64,000 bases of DNA, taken from positions 186,001 to 250,000 of the forward strand of contig NZ_RJAD01000001.1 of the NCBI RefSeq assembly GCF_003999995.1. The letters run 5' to 3'. Numbering within the stretch: position 1 is the first letter of the stretch; each line of letters starts with the position of its first letter. This document shows, piece by piece, positions 46,612 to 56,326 of this stretch. Under the pieces are notes generated by a model. The model ran no database searches, was not told the DNA's origin, and worked only from the letters and a program-made list of their open reading frames with translations. Both the position numbers and the translations under genes were made by a program. The stretch is from Microbacterium sulfonylureivorans. Lineage in GTDB: Bacteria > Actinomycetota > Actinomycetes > Actinomycetales > Microbacteriaceae.

Positions 46612-48123
46612 ATGCTTCGTCGCACCGCCCTCGCCGCGACCGCGCTCCTCGCCGCAGGAGCCCTCCTGCTCAGCGCCTGCAGCTCCGGCGCAGACCAGGC
46701 GCCGACCACCAGCGCGGCGCCCGATCCCGATGCGTCGGTCGCGATCCGGCTCGTGCTCGAACCCGAGAACCTCGACATCCGCCAGACCGCCGGCGCAGCC
46801 CTCGACCAGATCCTCGTCGACAACGTCTATCAGGGGCTCGTCGCCCGCACTCCCGAGCAGGAGATCGTGCCCTCTCTCGCGAGCGACTGGACGGTCTCGC
46901 CCGACGGGCTGACGTACACCTTCACGCTCCGTGAGGGCGTGACGTTCCACGACGGCCAGGCCCTCACCCCCCAGGACGTCGTGTGGTCGCTCGAGACCCG
47001 GCGCGCCACCCCGGCATGGAGCGACTCGGCCCGGCTCGCGAACGTGACGTCCGTCACGGCCGAGGGACAGGAGATCACCCTGACGCTGGCCGCGCCCGAC
47101 TCCAGCCTGCTGTGGAATCTCACGGGGCGCGCCGGCATCATCCTCAAGGAGGGCGACACCGTCGACTACAGCACCGCCGCGAACGGCACCGGCCCGTTCA
47201 CGCTCGACGACTGGCGTCAGGGCGCCAGCATCACGTACCTCCGCAACGACGCGTACTGGGGCGAGCCTGCGCAGGTCGCCGAGGTCGTCTTCGACTACAT
47301 CCCCGACAACCAGGCGGCCCTCAACGCCGCGCTCGCGGGCGAGGTCGACGTCCTCACCGGGTTCGACGCGAACCTGAAGGAACAGATCGAGGCGGACGGC
47401 GACTTCGCCCTCGTCCTCGGCCAGTCGACCGACAAGGGCACCCTCGCGTTCAACCAGAGCGCCGGCAGCCCGCTCGCCGACCAGCGGGTGCGCCAGGCGA
47501 TCCGCCAGGCGATCGACCACGACGCGTTCGTCGAGGCGCTCGCCTCGGGCGAGACGCAGTACGGCCCGATCCCGTCGCTCGACCCCGGATACGAGGACCT
47601 CGCCGACGTCGCACCGTACGACCCGGAGGCGGCACGCGCGCTCCTCGAGGAGGCCGGAGTCGAGGACCTCACCCTGACGCTCAAGATCCCGAACTTCTAC
47701 TCCACGACGATCCCGCAGATCCTCGTGTCGAACCTCAACGAGGTCGGAATCACCCTCGAGGTCGACTCGGTGGACTTCTCCACCTGGCTCAACGACGTGT
47801 ACGTCAACCGGGACTACGACCTGAGCTTCGTCCTCCACACCGAGGCGCGTGACTTCGAGAACTGGGCGAACCCCGACTACTACTTCACCTACGACAACCC
47901 CGAGGTGCAGGAGCTGTACGCCGAGTCGCTCGCCGCGACGGACGAGGGCGAGGCCGCGCAGCTCCTGGCGGATGCCGCGCGCATCGTGTCGGAGGACGCC
48001 GCGGGCGACTGGCTGTACACCGGGGCGTCCGTCGTCGCGGTCGGCGATAACATCACCGGTATGCCCTCGATCAACGTGAACGAGCGCCTGAATCTCGCCG
48101 AGCTGGCCAAGAGCAACGGGTGA
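46612..48123 (+). CDS. ABC transporter substrate-binding lipoprotein, SBP_bac_5 (peptide) family
   Basis: This 503-residue lipoprotein has a signal peptide and lipobox LLLSACSS with the acylated cysteine at about residue 23. The SBP_bac_5 pattern is clear (LRVRQAIRQAIDHDAF-like core and FTLREGVTFHDGQALTPQDVVWSLE). It captures peptides or a similar solute outside the cell. It begins a five-gene operon in which each gene overlaps the next. A TAGGCT hexamer near 46524 may be its -10. Confidence 0.92.
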   Translation: MLRRTALAATALLAAGALLLSACSSGADQAPTTSAAPDPDASVAIRLVLEPENLDIRQTAGAALDQILVDNVYQGLVARTPEQEIVPSLASDWTVSPDGLTYTFTLREGVTFHDGQALTPQDVVWSLETRRATPAWSDSARLANVTSVTAEGQEITLTLAAPDSSLLWNLTGRAGIILKEGDTVDYSTAANGTGPFTLDDWRQGASITYLRNDAYWGEPAQVAEVVFDYIPDNQAALNAALAGEVDVLTGFDANLKEQIEADGDFALVLGQSTDKGTLAFNQSAGSPLADQRVRQAIRQAIDHDAFVEALASGETQYGPIPSLDPGYEDLADVAPYDPEAARALLEEAGVEDLTLTLKIPNFYSTTIPQILVSNLNEVGITLEVDSVDFSTWLNDVYVNRDYDLSFVLHTEARDFENWANPDYYFTYDNPEVQELYAESLAATDEGEAAQLLADAARIVSEDAAGDWLYTGASVVAVGDNITGMPSINVNERLNLAELAKSNG

Positions 48124-49070
48124 TCAGATACACGCTGACGCGTCTGGCCCTGCTCCTGCTCGGCTTGCTCGTCGCCAGCGTGCTGATCTTCCTCTCGCTG
48201 CGGGTGCTGCCCGGCGACGTCGCACAGCTCATCGCGGGCACCAACAGCACGCCCGAGCAGATCGCCGCGATCCGGGAGCGCCTGGGCCTCGACCAGCCGC
48301 TCCCGGCGCAGTACCTCGAGTGGATCGGAGGGGTGCTCCGCGGTGAGCTGGGCACATCCCTGCTGACCGGGTCGACGGTCGCGAGCGAGCTCGCCGAGAA
48401 GGCGCAGGTCACCGTGCCGCTCGGCGTCATGGCGCTGACGATCGCGGTGGTCTTCAGCGTGCCGCTCGGGGTGCTGTCGGCGATGCGACGCGGCCGTGCG
48501 GACGGCACCGCGCTGAGCGTCGGAGCCCAGACTCTCGCGGCCGTGCCCGTCGTCTGGGCGGGAATGATGCTCGTCGTGGTGTTCGCCGTCTGGCTCGGCT
48601 GGCTGCCCGCACAGGGCTTCCCGCGTGCGGGCTGGCAGGATCCGTGGGCCGCCTTCCGCGCGCTGATCCTGCCGGCCCTCACGATCGGCATCGTCGAGGG
48701 GGCGATGCTCATGCGATTCGTCCGCAGCGCCACGCTGCAGGCCGTCGGGCAGGACCACGTCCGCACCGGCGCGGCCAAGGGCCTCACCCGCAACGCTGCG
48801 CTCATCCGCCACGGTCTGCCCGACGTGGGGCTGTCGGTGATCACGGTGCTCGGCCTGCAGGTCGCCGGCATCATCGTCGGCGCGGTCATCATCGAGCAGC
48901 TGTTCACCCTCCCCGGGATCGGTCGGATGCTCGTCGCCGACGTGAGCGCGCGCGACCTTCCGAAGGTGCAGGGCGAGCTGCTCGTGCTCACCGGGTTCGT
49001 CCTCGTCGTCGGCTTCGTCGTCGACCTCGTCCACCGCGTGATCGATCCGCGGCAGAGGGAGGCGGCATGA
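48120..49070 (+). CDS. ABC transporter permease, DppB/OppB type
   Basis: This 316-residue permease has six helices. The first spans about residues 9-30, and the ABC-coupling EAA-like loop is in KGLTRNAALIRHGL. The GTG overlaps the upstream stop codon (GTGA). It partners the following permease. The substrate is set by the binding protein and is most likely peptides. Confidence 0.92.
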   Translation: MIRYTLTRLALLLLGLLVASVLIFLSLRVLPGDVAQLIAGTNSTPEQIAAIRERLGLDQPLPAQYLEWIGGVLRGELGTSLLTGSTVASELAEKAQVTVPLGVMALTIAVVFSVPLGVLSAMRRGRADGTALSVGAQTLAAVPVVWAGMMLVVVFAVWLGWLPAQGFPRAGWQDPWAAFRALILPALTIGIVEGAMLMRFVRSATLQAVGQDHVRTGAAKGLTRNAALIRHGLPDVGLSVITVLGLQVAGIIVGAVIIEQLFTLPGIGRMLVADVSARDLPKVQGELLVLTGFVLVVGFVVDLVHRVIDPRQREAA

Positions 49071-50104
49071 CCGGCTCGTCACAGCCCTCGGCACCCACCC
49101 CCGACAGGCGCGTCCCGAACTCTCCCGCTTCGGGTCCGTCAGACCGAGCCGAATCGGGACATCAGGCGGACGGATCGGGACATGCGGAGGGGCCGGGTGC
49201 CGGAGCGGCCGCCCGTCCGTCGCGCTGGGCCTGGCTCGGCCGGCTGTGGCGACTGTCCACCGGCCGCTTCGGCCTCATCGTCGTCGCAGTCGTCGTCCTC
49301 ACCGCGATCGTCGCCCGGTTCTGGACGCCGTTCGACCCGCAGCAGGTCGACATATCCGATCGCTGGGCACCTCCCGGATGGCCGCACCTGCTGGGCACGG
49401 ATGCGACGGGCCGCGACATCCTGAGCCTGCTCATGGCCGGGGCCCGCACCACGATCTGGGTCGCCGTCGGGGCAGGGGTGATCGCGACGCTCGTGGGCAT
49501 CGCGCTCGCGGCGCTGGGCGCCCTGACCGTGCGATGGGTGCGGGAGTCGGTGGCCGTGTTCGTCGACATCCTCATCGCCTTCCCCGTGCTCATCATCGCC
49601 ATGATGATCTCGGCTGTGTGGGGCGGCTCGCTCTGGGTCGTGATCTGGGCCGTCGGCATCGGATTCGGCGTCAACATCGCGCGGGTCACTCGGCCGGAGC
49701 TGCGCCGCGTGCTCCACAGCGACTTCGTGCTCGCCGGGCGCGCCTCGGGACTGACCCCGTCGCAGAACCTCGCGCGGCACCTCCTCCCCAACGTCGCACC
49801 GGTGTTCATCGTGCAGCTGTCGTGGGGCATGGCGGTCGCCGTCCTCGCCGAGGCCGGCCTGTCCTACCTCGGCTTCGGGGCCCCCGTGACCGAGCCGTCG
49901 TGGGGACTGCTGCTGGCCGAGCTGCAGCAGTTCATCACGGTGCATCCGCTCTCGGTGGTCTGGCCGGGACTCGCGATCACGGTGACCGTGCTCGGCCTCA
50001 ACCTCCTCGGAGACGGCCTGCGCGAGGCGACCGACCCGACGCTGAGCCACGCGCGAGGTGCCGCCCGTGTGGCGCGCACGCACGTGCCGGAGGTGGTGGC
50101 GTGA
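49067..50104 (+). CDS. ABC transporter permease, DppC/OppC type
   Basis: This 345-residue permease has a long disordered, Pro/Ser/Gly-rich N-terminus of about 50 residues, then six helices and the loop RASGLTPSQNLARHLLPN. The N-terminal extension is longer than usual. The ATG overlaps the previous stop (ATGA). It forms the channel together with the upstream permease. Confidence 0.92.
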   Translation: MTGSSQPSAPTPDRRVPNSPASGPSDRAESGHQADGSGHAEGPGAGAAARPSRWAWLGRLWRLSTGRFGLIVVAVVVLTAIVARFWTPFDPQQVDISDRWAPPGWPHLLGTDATGRDILSLLMAGARTTIWVAVGAGVIATLVGIALAALGALTVRWVRESVAVFVDILIAFPVLIIAMMISAVWGGSLWVVIWAVGIGFGVNIARVTRPELRRVLHSDFVLAGRASGLTPSQNLARHLLPNVAPVFIVQLSWGMAVAVLAEAGLSYLGFGAPVTEPSWGLLLAELQQFITVHPLSVVWPGLAITVTVLGLNLLGDGLREATDPTLSHARGAARVARTHVPEVVA

Positions 50105-50889
50105 GCCTTGACGTGCGCGATCTCACGATCGACATCGGCGACCGCCGGGTCGTCGACGGCGTGAGCTTCTCGGTCCCCGATGGCGCCCGCGTCGGCCTGA
50201 TCGGCGAGTCCGGCTCGGGCAAGTCGCTCACCGCGCTGGCGATCCTCGGCCTTCTCCCCGACGGCGCGACCGCGCGCGGGAGCATCGTCTGGAACGGGCG
50301 CGAGCTGATCGGCCTCCCCGACCGTGAGCTCGCGCAGCTGCGGGGCGACGAGATCGGGATCGTCTTCCAGGAGCCGCGGACCGCTCTCAATCCGATCCGC
50401 ACGGTGGGCAGGCAGATCGCCGAGTCGATCCGCATCCACGAGAAGGCGTCGAAGCGGGATGCCGCGGCCCGCGCGGTGGCGGAGGCATCCCGCGTGGCCC
50501 TCCCCGACCCCGAGCGCATCGTGTCGCGGTACCCGCACCAGCTGTCCGGCGGCCAGCGCCAGCGCGTGGCGATCGCGATGGCTCTCGCCTGCCGCCCGCG
50601 ACTGCTCATCGCAGACGAGCCGACGACGGCGCTCGACGTGACGATCCAGGCCGAGATCCTCGAACTGCTGCTCTCGCTCGTGGAGGACGACGGCATGTCG
50701 CTCGTCTTCATCACCCACGACCTCGCGGTGCTGTCGCAGATCGCCACGCACGGGGTCGTTCTCGAAGACGGGCGCGTGGTCGAGGAGGCTCCGGTGTCGC
50801 GGCTGCTGACGGCCCCGTCCTCGCCCGTCACCCAGGGACTCCTGCGCGACGCCACGGCCACCCTGTGGCGACCGGGGGGCACCTCATGA
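50101..50889 (+). CDS. ABC transporter ATP-binding protein, DppD/OppD type
   Basis: This 262-residue ATPase has Walker A GESGSGKS, the LSGGQRQR signature and Walker B LLIADEPTTALDVT, with the H-loop in FITHDLAV. It lacks the C-terminal extension found in some OppD proteins. The GTG overlaps the upstream stop. It is half of a heterodimeric ATPase with the next gene. Confidence 0.93.
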   Translation: MSLDVRDLTIDIGDRRVVDGVSFSVPDGARVGLIGESGSGKSLTALAILGLLPDGATARGSIVWNGRELIGLPDRELAQLRGDEIGIVFQEPRTALNPIRTVGRQIAESIRIHEKASKRDAAARAVAEASRVALPDPERIVSRYPHQLSGGQRQRVAIAMALACRPRLLIADEPTTALDVTIQAEILELLLSLVEDDGMSLVFITHDLAVLSQIATHGVVLEDGRVVEEAPVSRLLTAPSSPVTQGLLRDATATLWRPGGTS

Positions 50890-51686
50890 GCGAGTTCCTC
50901 GTCAGCGGCCGCGGACTCACGCGACGCTATCCCGCGCCGAAGTCCACGCTCTTCGGACCACGGGTGTTCACCACCGGCCTGGAGGACGCCGACATCGACG
51001 TGCGCGCGGGCTCGGCGGTCGGGATCATCGGAGAGTCCGGCTCGGGCAAGTCGACGCTGGTGCGGCTGCTCCTCGCCCTCGACGCGCCCACCGAGGGGAC
51101 GGTCGAATTCGACGGTCGCCCCGTCGACGCCTCGGCCGGCGCCCGTTCTCTGCACTGGCTGCGCCGCCGAACGGGCATCGTGTTCCAGGACCCGTACGCC
51201 TCTCTCGATCCGCGCATGAGCATCGGCCGCATCGTCGGAGAACCGCTCTGGGCGCTCGGGATCGAGGGCGACCGCAGGGCGCGGGTGCGCGAGGTGCTCG
51301 AGGACGTCGGGCTCGAAGCCGGCATGGCGAACCGGTTCCCGCACGAGTTCTCGGGCGGCCAGCGGCAGCGGATCGCGCTCGCGCGGGCCATCGTCCACCG
51401 CCCCGAGCTGCTCGTCGGCGACGAGCCGCTGTCGGCGCTCGACGTGACCGTGCGCGCTCAGATCCTCGAGCTGCTCGCCGGTCTGCGCGCCCGGGACGGG
51501 CTGACGCTCGTCCTGGTGTCGCACGACATCGGGGTGGTCCAGAACCTGTGCGACGAGGTCGTCGTGATGAAGGACGGGCGCATCGTCGAGGAGGGACCGA
51601 CCGAGAAGGTGCTGCTGCAGCCGCAGGTCGCCTACACCCGTCGACTCCTCGCCTCTATCCCCGTGATCGAGCCCGGCATCGCCTGA
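50886..51686 (+). CDS. ABC transporter ATP-binding protein, DppF/OppF type
   Basis: This 266-residue ATPase has Walker A GESGSGKST, FSGGQRQR and LVGDEPLSALDVT. Walker B is LVGDEP where LLIADEP is usual in the partner. The ATG overlaps the upstream stop (ATGA), and it ends the operon. It pairs with the upstream ATPase. Confidence 0.93.
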   Translation: MSEFLVSGRGLTRRYPAPKSTLFGPRVFTTGLEDADIDVRAGSAVGIIGESGSGKSTLVRLLLALDAPTEGTVEFDGRPVDASAGARSLHWLRRRTGIVFQDPYASLDPRMSIGRIVGEPLWALGIEGDRRARVREVLEDVGLEAGMANRFPHEFSGGQRQRIALARAIVHRPELLVGDEPLSALDVTVRAQILELLAGLRARDGLTLVLVSHDIGVVQNLCDEVVVMKDGRIVEEGPTEKVLLQPQVAYTRRLLASIPVIEPGIA

Positions 51687-51720
51687 CCGGCGCGTCGGCG
51701 GCCGCCGCTAGCCTCGGACC

Positions 51721-52797
51721 ATGGCTCACGCGATCGTCCCCCCGTACCTGCTCGCCCGCATCGCCGCTGTGCAGGAGCCCACGTGGGCGCGGGCAGCGGA
51801 GGCGGCGCGATCCACGCTGGCGGCGCCTCGCGAATACCGGCCCGTGCGCTCCCGCCTGCGCCTGTCGATCGAAGACGACGGCACCCTCGTCGCCGAGACC
51901 ACCCCGGCGCCCGATCGCGAGATCTCCGACGCGCAGCATCGCGAGGTCCTCCCCGGCGTGCGCGTGCGCGGCGAGGACGACCCCGCGAGCGGCGACGACT
52001 CGGTCGACGAGGCCTTCGACGGGCTGGGCGCGACCTTCGACTTCCTGTGGGACGCCTTCGGCCGCAACAGCCTCGACGGCGCGGGAGGCACGCTGCTGTC
52101 GACGGTCCACTACGGCCAGGATTACGACAATGCGTTCTGGAACGGCGAGCGCATGGTGTTCGGCGACGGCGACGGCGAGGTGTTCTCGGGCTTCACCGGC
52201 TCCCTGACCGTGATCGCCCACGAGCTCGCCCATGGTGTGATCGAAGACGAGGGCGGCCTGCTGTACCGCGGCCAGTCCGGCGCTCTCAACGAGTCGATCG
52301 CGGATGTCTTCGGGTCCCTCGCCGAACAGCACCGTCTCGGGCAGACCGCCGACGAGGCGTCCTGGCTCATCGGCGAGGGGATCTTCACCGACGCCGTCGA
52401 GGGCACGGCGCTGCGCTCGCTCGCCGCCCCCGGAACGGCGTACGACGACGATGTGCTCGGAAAGGACCCGCAGCCCGCGCACATGGACGGCTACGTCGTG
52501 ACCCGCGACGACAACGGCGGAGTCCACATCAACTCCGGCATCCCGAACCACGCGTTCTACCTCACGGCGACGGCACTCGGCGGGCGGGCGTGGGAGCGCG
52601 CCGGACTCATCTGGTACCGCACGATCACATCGGGCACCCTTCCGTCGACGGCCGACTTCTCCACCTTCGCGAACGCCACCCTGTCGGCCGCCGCTGCGGA
52701 GTACGGTGAGGAGTCGGAGGAGGTCGCCGCCGTCCGGGCAGGCTGGGCAGGCGTCGGCGTGATCGACGATGGACGAGCCGCACAGCCCGCTGCGTGA
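51721..52797 (+). CDS. Protealysin-like M4 metalloprotease (thermolysin family, short propeptide)
   Basis: This 358-residue M4 peptidase has HELAH (H167-H171), the third ligand E191 in NESIAD, and the active-site segment GGVHINSGIPNHAFY. There is no signal peptide. The N-terminus carries PPYLL (residues 7-11), the motif of the short protealysin-type propeptide, in place of the long FTP/PepSY propeptide of secreted thermolysins. It is therefore a probable intracellular or non-classically exported protease. The ATG lies 6 bases after TAGCCT, which suggests a leaderless start. Its end overlaps the inhibitor-like gene. Confidence 0.92.
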   Translation: MAHAIVPPYLLARIAAVQEPTWARAAEAARSTLAAPREYRPVRSRLRLSIEDDGTLVAETTPAPDREISDAQHREVLPGVRVRGEDDPASGDDSVDEAFDGLGATFDFLWDAFGRNSLDGAGGTLLSTVHYGQDYDNAFWNGERMVFGDGDGEVFSGFTGSLTVIAHELAHGVIEDEGGLLYRGQSGALNESIADVFGSLAEQHRLGQTADEASWLIGEGIFTDAVEGTALRSLAAPGTAYDDDVLGKDPQPAHMDGYVVTRDDNGGVHINSGIPNHAFYLTATALGGRAWERAGLIWYRTITSGTLPSTADFSTFANATLSAAAAEYGEESEEVAAVRAGWAGVGVIDDGRAAQPAA

Positions 52798-53236
52798 CCA
52801 GACGCGAGCCGACGTCCGCGGCGACGCGGGCGACCTGCCGGCCGAGGTCGACGGCGGCACGGACGCCGACGTGCCCGACCGCGCCGAAGAGTCTCTCGCA
52901 GCCATCCCCGTCGAAGTCGCTGTGAAGCGCAGCGGCGGGTTCGCCGGGCTCACCCGGCACTGGCAGGCCGACCCGCCTCCGGCGGAGGCATCCCAGTGGA
53001 TCGAGCTGATCTCCAACTGCCCGTGGGATGCCGCACCCGCGGTGCCGCCCGACGGCGAGGTCCCGGCAGGAGACGACCCGCACCCTCCGCGCGGCGCCGA
53101 TCGGTTCACGTGGTGGATCCGCGCCCGGTGCGGCGAAGAACCCGAGCGCGAGACGGAGCTCCCCGACGACGAGGTCGTGGGCGCGTGGCGCGAGCTCGTC
53201 GACGCCGTGCGCGCGTGGGGCCGGCCCGACGACTGA
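52769..53236 (+). CDS. Probable emfourin-like inhibitor of the upstream protease
   Basis: This 155-residue protein overlaps the protease gene by 29 bases. The first ~47 residues are acidic and probably disordered. From VEVAVKRSGGFAGLTRHW onward, with a W/D-rich core and a terminal helix VVGAWRELVDAVRAWG, it resembles emfourin, the inhibitor encoded beside protealysin in Serratia. Such pairs keep the protease inactive inside the cell. The resemblance is by recall, so this is a strong but unproven call. Confidence 0.72.
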   Translation: MDEPHSPLRDQTRADVRGDAGDLPAEVDGGTDADVPDRAEESLAAIPVEVAVKRSGGFAGLTRHWQADPPPAEASQWIELISNCPWDAAPAVPPDGEVPAGDDPHPPRGADRFTWWIRARCGEEPERETELPDDEVVGAWRELVDAVRAWGRPDD

Positions 53237-53247
53237 ACAGCTCGGGC

Positions 53248-53862
53248 TCAGCGCCCGAACAGCCCTCTCTTCTTCTTCACCGGCTTGAGCTCCTTCTGCA
53301 TGTAGATCGTGCCGAGCCAGCGGCCGAACTTGAACCCGACACGTCCCATGCGGCCGACCTCGACGAAGCCGAGCTTCTCGTGCAGAGCGACCGAGCCTTC
53401 GGCCCCCTTGTCGCTGATCACCGCGACCATCTGGCGGATGCCCTTCTCCTCGCACGCGGCGATGAGCGCGACCAGGAGCGCCTTTCCGAGGCCCTTGCCG
53501 GTCGCGGCCTGCCCGAGATAGATCGAGTTCTCGACCGAGTACCGATAGGCCGACTTGCTCGACATCGGCTGCACGAGGGCGTATCCGAGGATCTGCCCCG
53601 TCGGCGACTCGGCGACGATGAACGGCAGGTCGAGCTTGTCAAGGAACGCGAGCTTGTCGCGCCACTGCGCGACGGACCACTTCTTCTCGTCGAACGTCAC
53701 GACGGAGTTGGTCACGTAGTAGTTGTAGATCTCGCGGATGTCGGCGATGTCGCGCTCGGCGACCGGGCGGATCTCGTACGAGAACGGCCGTTCCGGCTCG
53801 GGCCTGCGGCGAAGATGCAGCGGCGGACGCCGCCGATCCCGGTCGTATTCCTCCTCGAGCAT
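53248..53862 (-). CDS. GNAT acetyltransferase, phosphinothricin/Pat-like
   Basis: This 204-residue protein has IRPVAERDIADIREIYNYYVTNSVVTFDEKKW and the acetyl-CoA loop YLGQAATGKGLGKALL, the layout of phosphinothricin acetyltransferases. An extra ~27-residue Arg-rich N-terminus and a basic C-terminal tail (KPVKKKRGLFGR) are unusual. The ATG lies 6 bases after TAGGCT (53869-53874), which suggests a leaderless start. The real substrate may be methionine sulfone, L-amino acids or another amine. Confidence 0.85.
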   Translation of the reverse strand: MLEEEYDRDRRRPPLHLRRRPEPERPFSYEIRPVAERDIADIREIYNYYVTNSVVTFDEKKWSVAQWRDKLAFLDKLDLPFIVAESPTGQILGYALVQPMSSKSAYRYSVENSIYLGQAATGKGLGKALLVALIAACEEKGIRQMVAVISDKGAEGSVALHEKLGFVEVGRMGRVGFKFGRWLGTIYMQKELKPVKKKRGLFGR

Positions 53863-53871
53863 TCCGCCAGC

Positions 53872-54609
53872 CTACGCCTCGGCCGGAAGGGCCCATTCGA
53901 CCGCTCCGGCCCCGAGCTGCGCGAGGAGTTCATTGGCGCGGGAGAAGGGCCGAGAGCCGAAGAAGCCCCGGCTGGCGGACAGTGGCGACGGATGCGCCGA
54001 CTCGATGATCGGCGTCCCGCCGAGGAGCGGGCGCAGGTTTGCGGCATCCCTCCCCCACAGGATCGCGACGAGCGGACCGTCGCGCTCGACCAGCGTGCGG
54101 ATCGCGTGCTCGGTCACCTTCTCCCAGCCCCAGCCGCGGTGGGATGCCGGCTGACCCGGCGTGACCGTGAGCACGCGGTTGAGCAGCATCACGCCCTGGT
54201 CGCTCCACGCGGACAGGTCGCCGTGGGCGGCACGCGGGATGCCGAGGTCGGCCTCGAGCTCCTGGTAGATGTTGGAGAGGCTCCGCGGGAGGGGCTTGAC
54301 GTGCCGGTCGACGGCGAACGACAGCCCGATCGGATGCCCCGGCGTCGGGTAGGGGTCCTGACCGACGATGAGGACCCGCACGTCGGACAGCGGGCGCTGG
54401 AAGGCCCGAAGCACGCGGTCACCCGCCGGCAGGTACGCGCGGCCCGCGGCGACCTCTCCGCGCAGTCGCTCGCCGAGCGCGGCGATGTCGGGGGCGACGG
54501 GTTCGAGGGCCGTCGCCCAGCCGGGATCGACGAGCCCGGCCTCGGCGAGCTGCGTCAGCGTCATCGCCATGCGGCGGCTCGGGATCGGAGCGGTCGGGGC
54601 GTCATCCAC
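53872..54609 (-). CDS. ung: Uracil-DNA glycosylase
   Basis: This 245-residue family 1 UDG removes uracil from DNA. The catalytic motif GQDPYP is at about residues 83-88 and the minor-groove loop HPSPLSA at about residue 200. The GTG at 54609 is chosen because GGAGGGG precedes it and TACTCT lies 8 bases upstream; an internal ATG at 54570 has no ribosome site. It diverges from the MFS gene across 109 bases. Confidence 0.95.
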   Translation of the reverse strand: MDDAPTAPIPSRRMAMTLTQLAEAGLVDPGWATALEPVAPDIAALGERLRGEVAAGRAYLPAGDRVLRAFQRPLSDVRVLIVGQDPYPTPGHPIGLSFAVDRHVKPLPRSLSNIYQELEADLGIPRAAHGDLSAWSDQGVMLLNRVLTVTPGQPASHRGWGWEKVTEHAIRTLVERDGPLVAILWGRDAANLRPLLGGTPIIESAHPSPLSASRGFFGSRPFSRANELLAQLGAGAVEWALPAEA

Positions 54610-54718
54610 ACCCCTCCAGAGTAGGACGCGGCCGCGGTCGCCTGCGCGCCGACTTCGCCCCGCGCCGCGACGGATGAAAGCGATGAGCGAAGAGCGCGTG
54701 GAGGGTAGTCTCGCCCTC

Positions 54719-56212
54719 GTGTCTCTCGCCTCCTCCGCCGCCGATCGACTTCGCGGCTCCGCGCTCGGCATCACCGCCGGCCTGATCGGCTGGTTCGTGC
54801 TCGTCGAGGTCACCAGCGGCATCCTCCAGGGCTACTACGTGCCGCTGTTCAGCGACATCGTCGACCAGCTCGGCATCCACGATGCCGATGTGAACTGGTT
54901 CGAGGCGGCGCAGCTGCTGCTGTCGGCGCTCGTCGTGCCGGTGCTCGCCAAGCTCGGCGACATGTACGGGCACAAGAGGATCCTGCTCATCGCGGCGATC
55001 CTCACCGCCGGTGCGAGCTGGTGGCTGGCGTTCGCGGGCGACTTCTGGAGCTTCCTGATCGCGTGGGCTCTGCAGGGCTTCTACGTCGTGTGGCTGCCGC
55101 TCGAGATCGCGCTCATCTTCGAGCGCGGCCGACGTCAGAACCGCGGCGTCTCGATGACCCGCCGGGCGGCCGGCCTGCTCGTCGTCGGCCTCGAGGCGGG
55201 CGCGATCATCGGCGCTCTGGCAGCCGGTCGGATCTTCGCCGCGACCGGCGGCGACCTCACACTCACCCTGCTCGTCCCCGCGATCGTGGTGACGCTGATC
55301 TGCCTCGTGATCTGGCTCGGCGTGCCCGAGTCCGAGCCCGTGAAGGGGCGCCGACTCGACACGTGGGGGTTCGTGATCCTCGCGTTCGGCCTCCTGCTCG
55401 TCACGAGCGCCCTCACCTTCCTCCGCCTCAACGGCGCCGGTTTCGCCGGCGTGTGGATCCTCCTCGTCCTCGGCGTCGCGGCCTTCATCGGATTCGTGCT
55501 GTTCGAGCTGCGGCAGCCCGACCCCGCGGTCGACATCCGCGTGCTCCGCCGACCCGAGATGTGGCCGGTCCAGGCGACGGCGTTCCTCATCGGCATCAGC
55601 CTGCTGGGCGCGCAGGGACCGCTGTCGACGTATGCCGGCACCGACTCCTCGCTGGGCTACGGCCTCGGGCTCGACGCGACCGGCAGATCCAACGTCATCG
55701 GCGTCTACCTCGTCTCGCTCATCGTGGGCGCGATCGTGTTCGCCGTCACCTCTCGCCGTGCCAACCCCCGTCTCATCCTCATCGTCGCGTCGGCGCTGGT
55801 CGGCATCGGGTATCTGCTGTTCATCCCGTTCCATGTCGAGCTCTGGCAGGTGCTGCTCAACCTCTCGATCGCCGGCATCGGCTCCGGCGCGCTGGTCGGC
55901 GCCCTTCCCGCGGCCGCGGCCGCCGCCGCACCCCACGGGCAGACCGGCATCGCGTCGGCGCTCACGAACACGACGAAGACGATCGGCGGCACGTTCGCGT
56001 CGGCGATATTCGGCGTGGTGCTCGCCGCGGGCGCAGGGATCGCCGCGAGCGAGACGGCTGCCTCGCTCGGCGGGTACATGGCGGTCTGGTCGATCTGCGC
56101 GGCGGGCGGGTTCCTCGCCGCAGTCCTGCTGCTCTTCGTTCCGAAGGTCGCCTTCGCCGACACCCTGCCCGAAGAGGTCGAGGCGGTCGCCGGAGAGGCG
56201 CAGATCATCTGA
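54719..56212 (+). CDS. MFS transporter, 14-helix (DHA2) type
   Basis: This 497-residue protein has about 14 helices and the loop [16 protein letters not shown] near residue 70. The overall pattern is that of the DHA2 drug/proton antiporters. The GTG at 54719 is chosen because TAGTCT (54706-54711) lies 7 bases upstream; ATGs at 54674 and 54683 would add 12-15 residues. The C-terminal helical hairpin and acidic tail are as in the family. The substrate is unknown. Confidence 0.86.
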   Translation: MSLASSAADRLRGSALGITAGLIGWFVLVEVTSGILQGYYVPLFSDIVDQLGIHDADVNWFEAAQLLLSALVVPVLAKLGDMYGHKRILLIAAILTAGASWWLAFAGDFWSFLIAWALQGFYVVWLPLEIALIFERGRRQNRGVSMTRRAAGLLVVGLEAGAIIGALAAGRIFAATGGDLTLTLLVPAIVVTLICLVIWLGVPESEPVKGRRLDTWGFVILAFGLLLVTSALTFLRLNGAGFAGVWILLVLGVAAFIGFVLFELRQPDPAVDIRVLRRPEMWPVQATAFLIGISLLGAQGPLSTYAGTDSSLGYGLGLDATGRSNVIGVYLVSLIVGAIVFAVTSRRANPRLILIVASALVGIGYLLFIPFHVELWQVLLNLSIAGIGSGALVGALPAAAAAAAPHGQTGIASALTNTTKTIGGTFASAIFGVVLAAGAGIAASETAASLGGYMAVWSICAAGGFLAAVLLLFVPKVAFADTLPEEVEAVAGEAQII

Positions 56213-56326
56213 GCGCGGACGATCGATCGCTGCGCGGAGGAACGGCCGCCGAACCTCCGCGCTCGCGTCGATCATCCGCGATCGCAACGCGACCGGCGAA
56301 GAGCGGATGCCGCGGCATCCGCTCGA

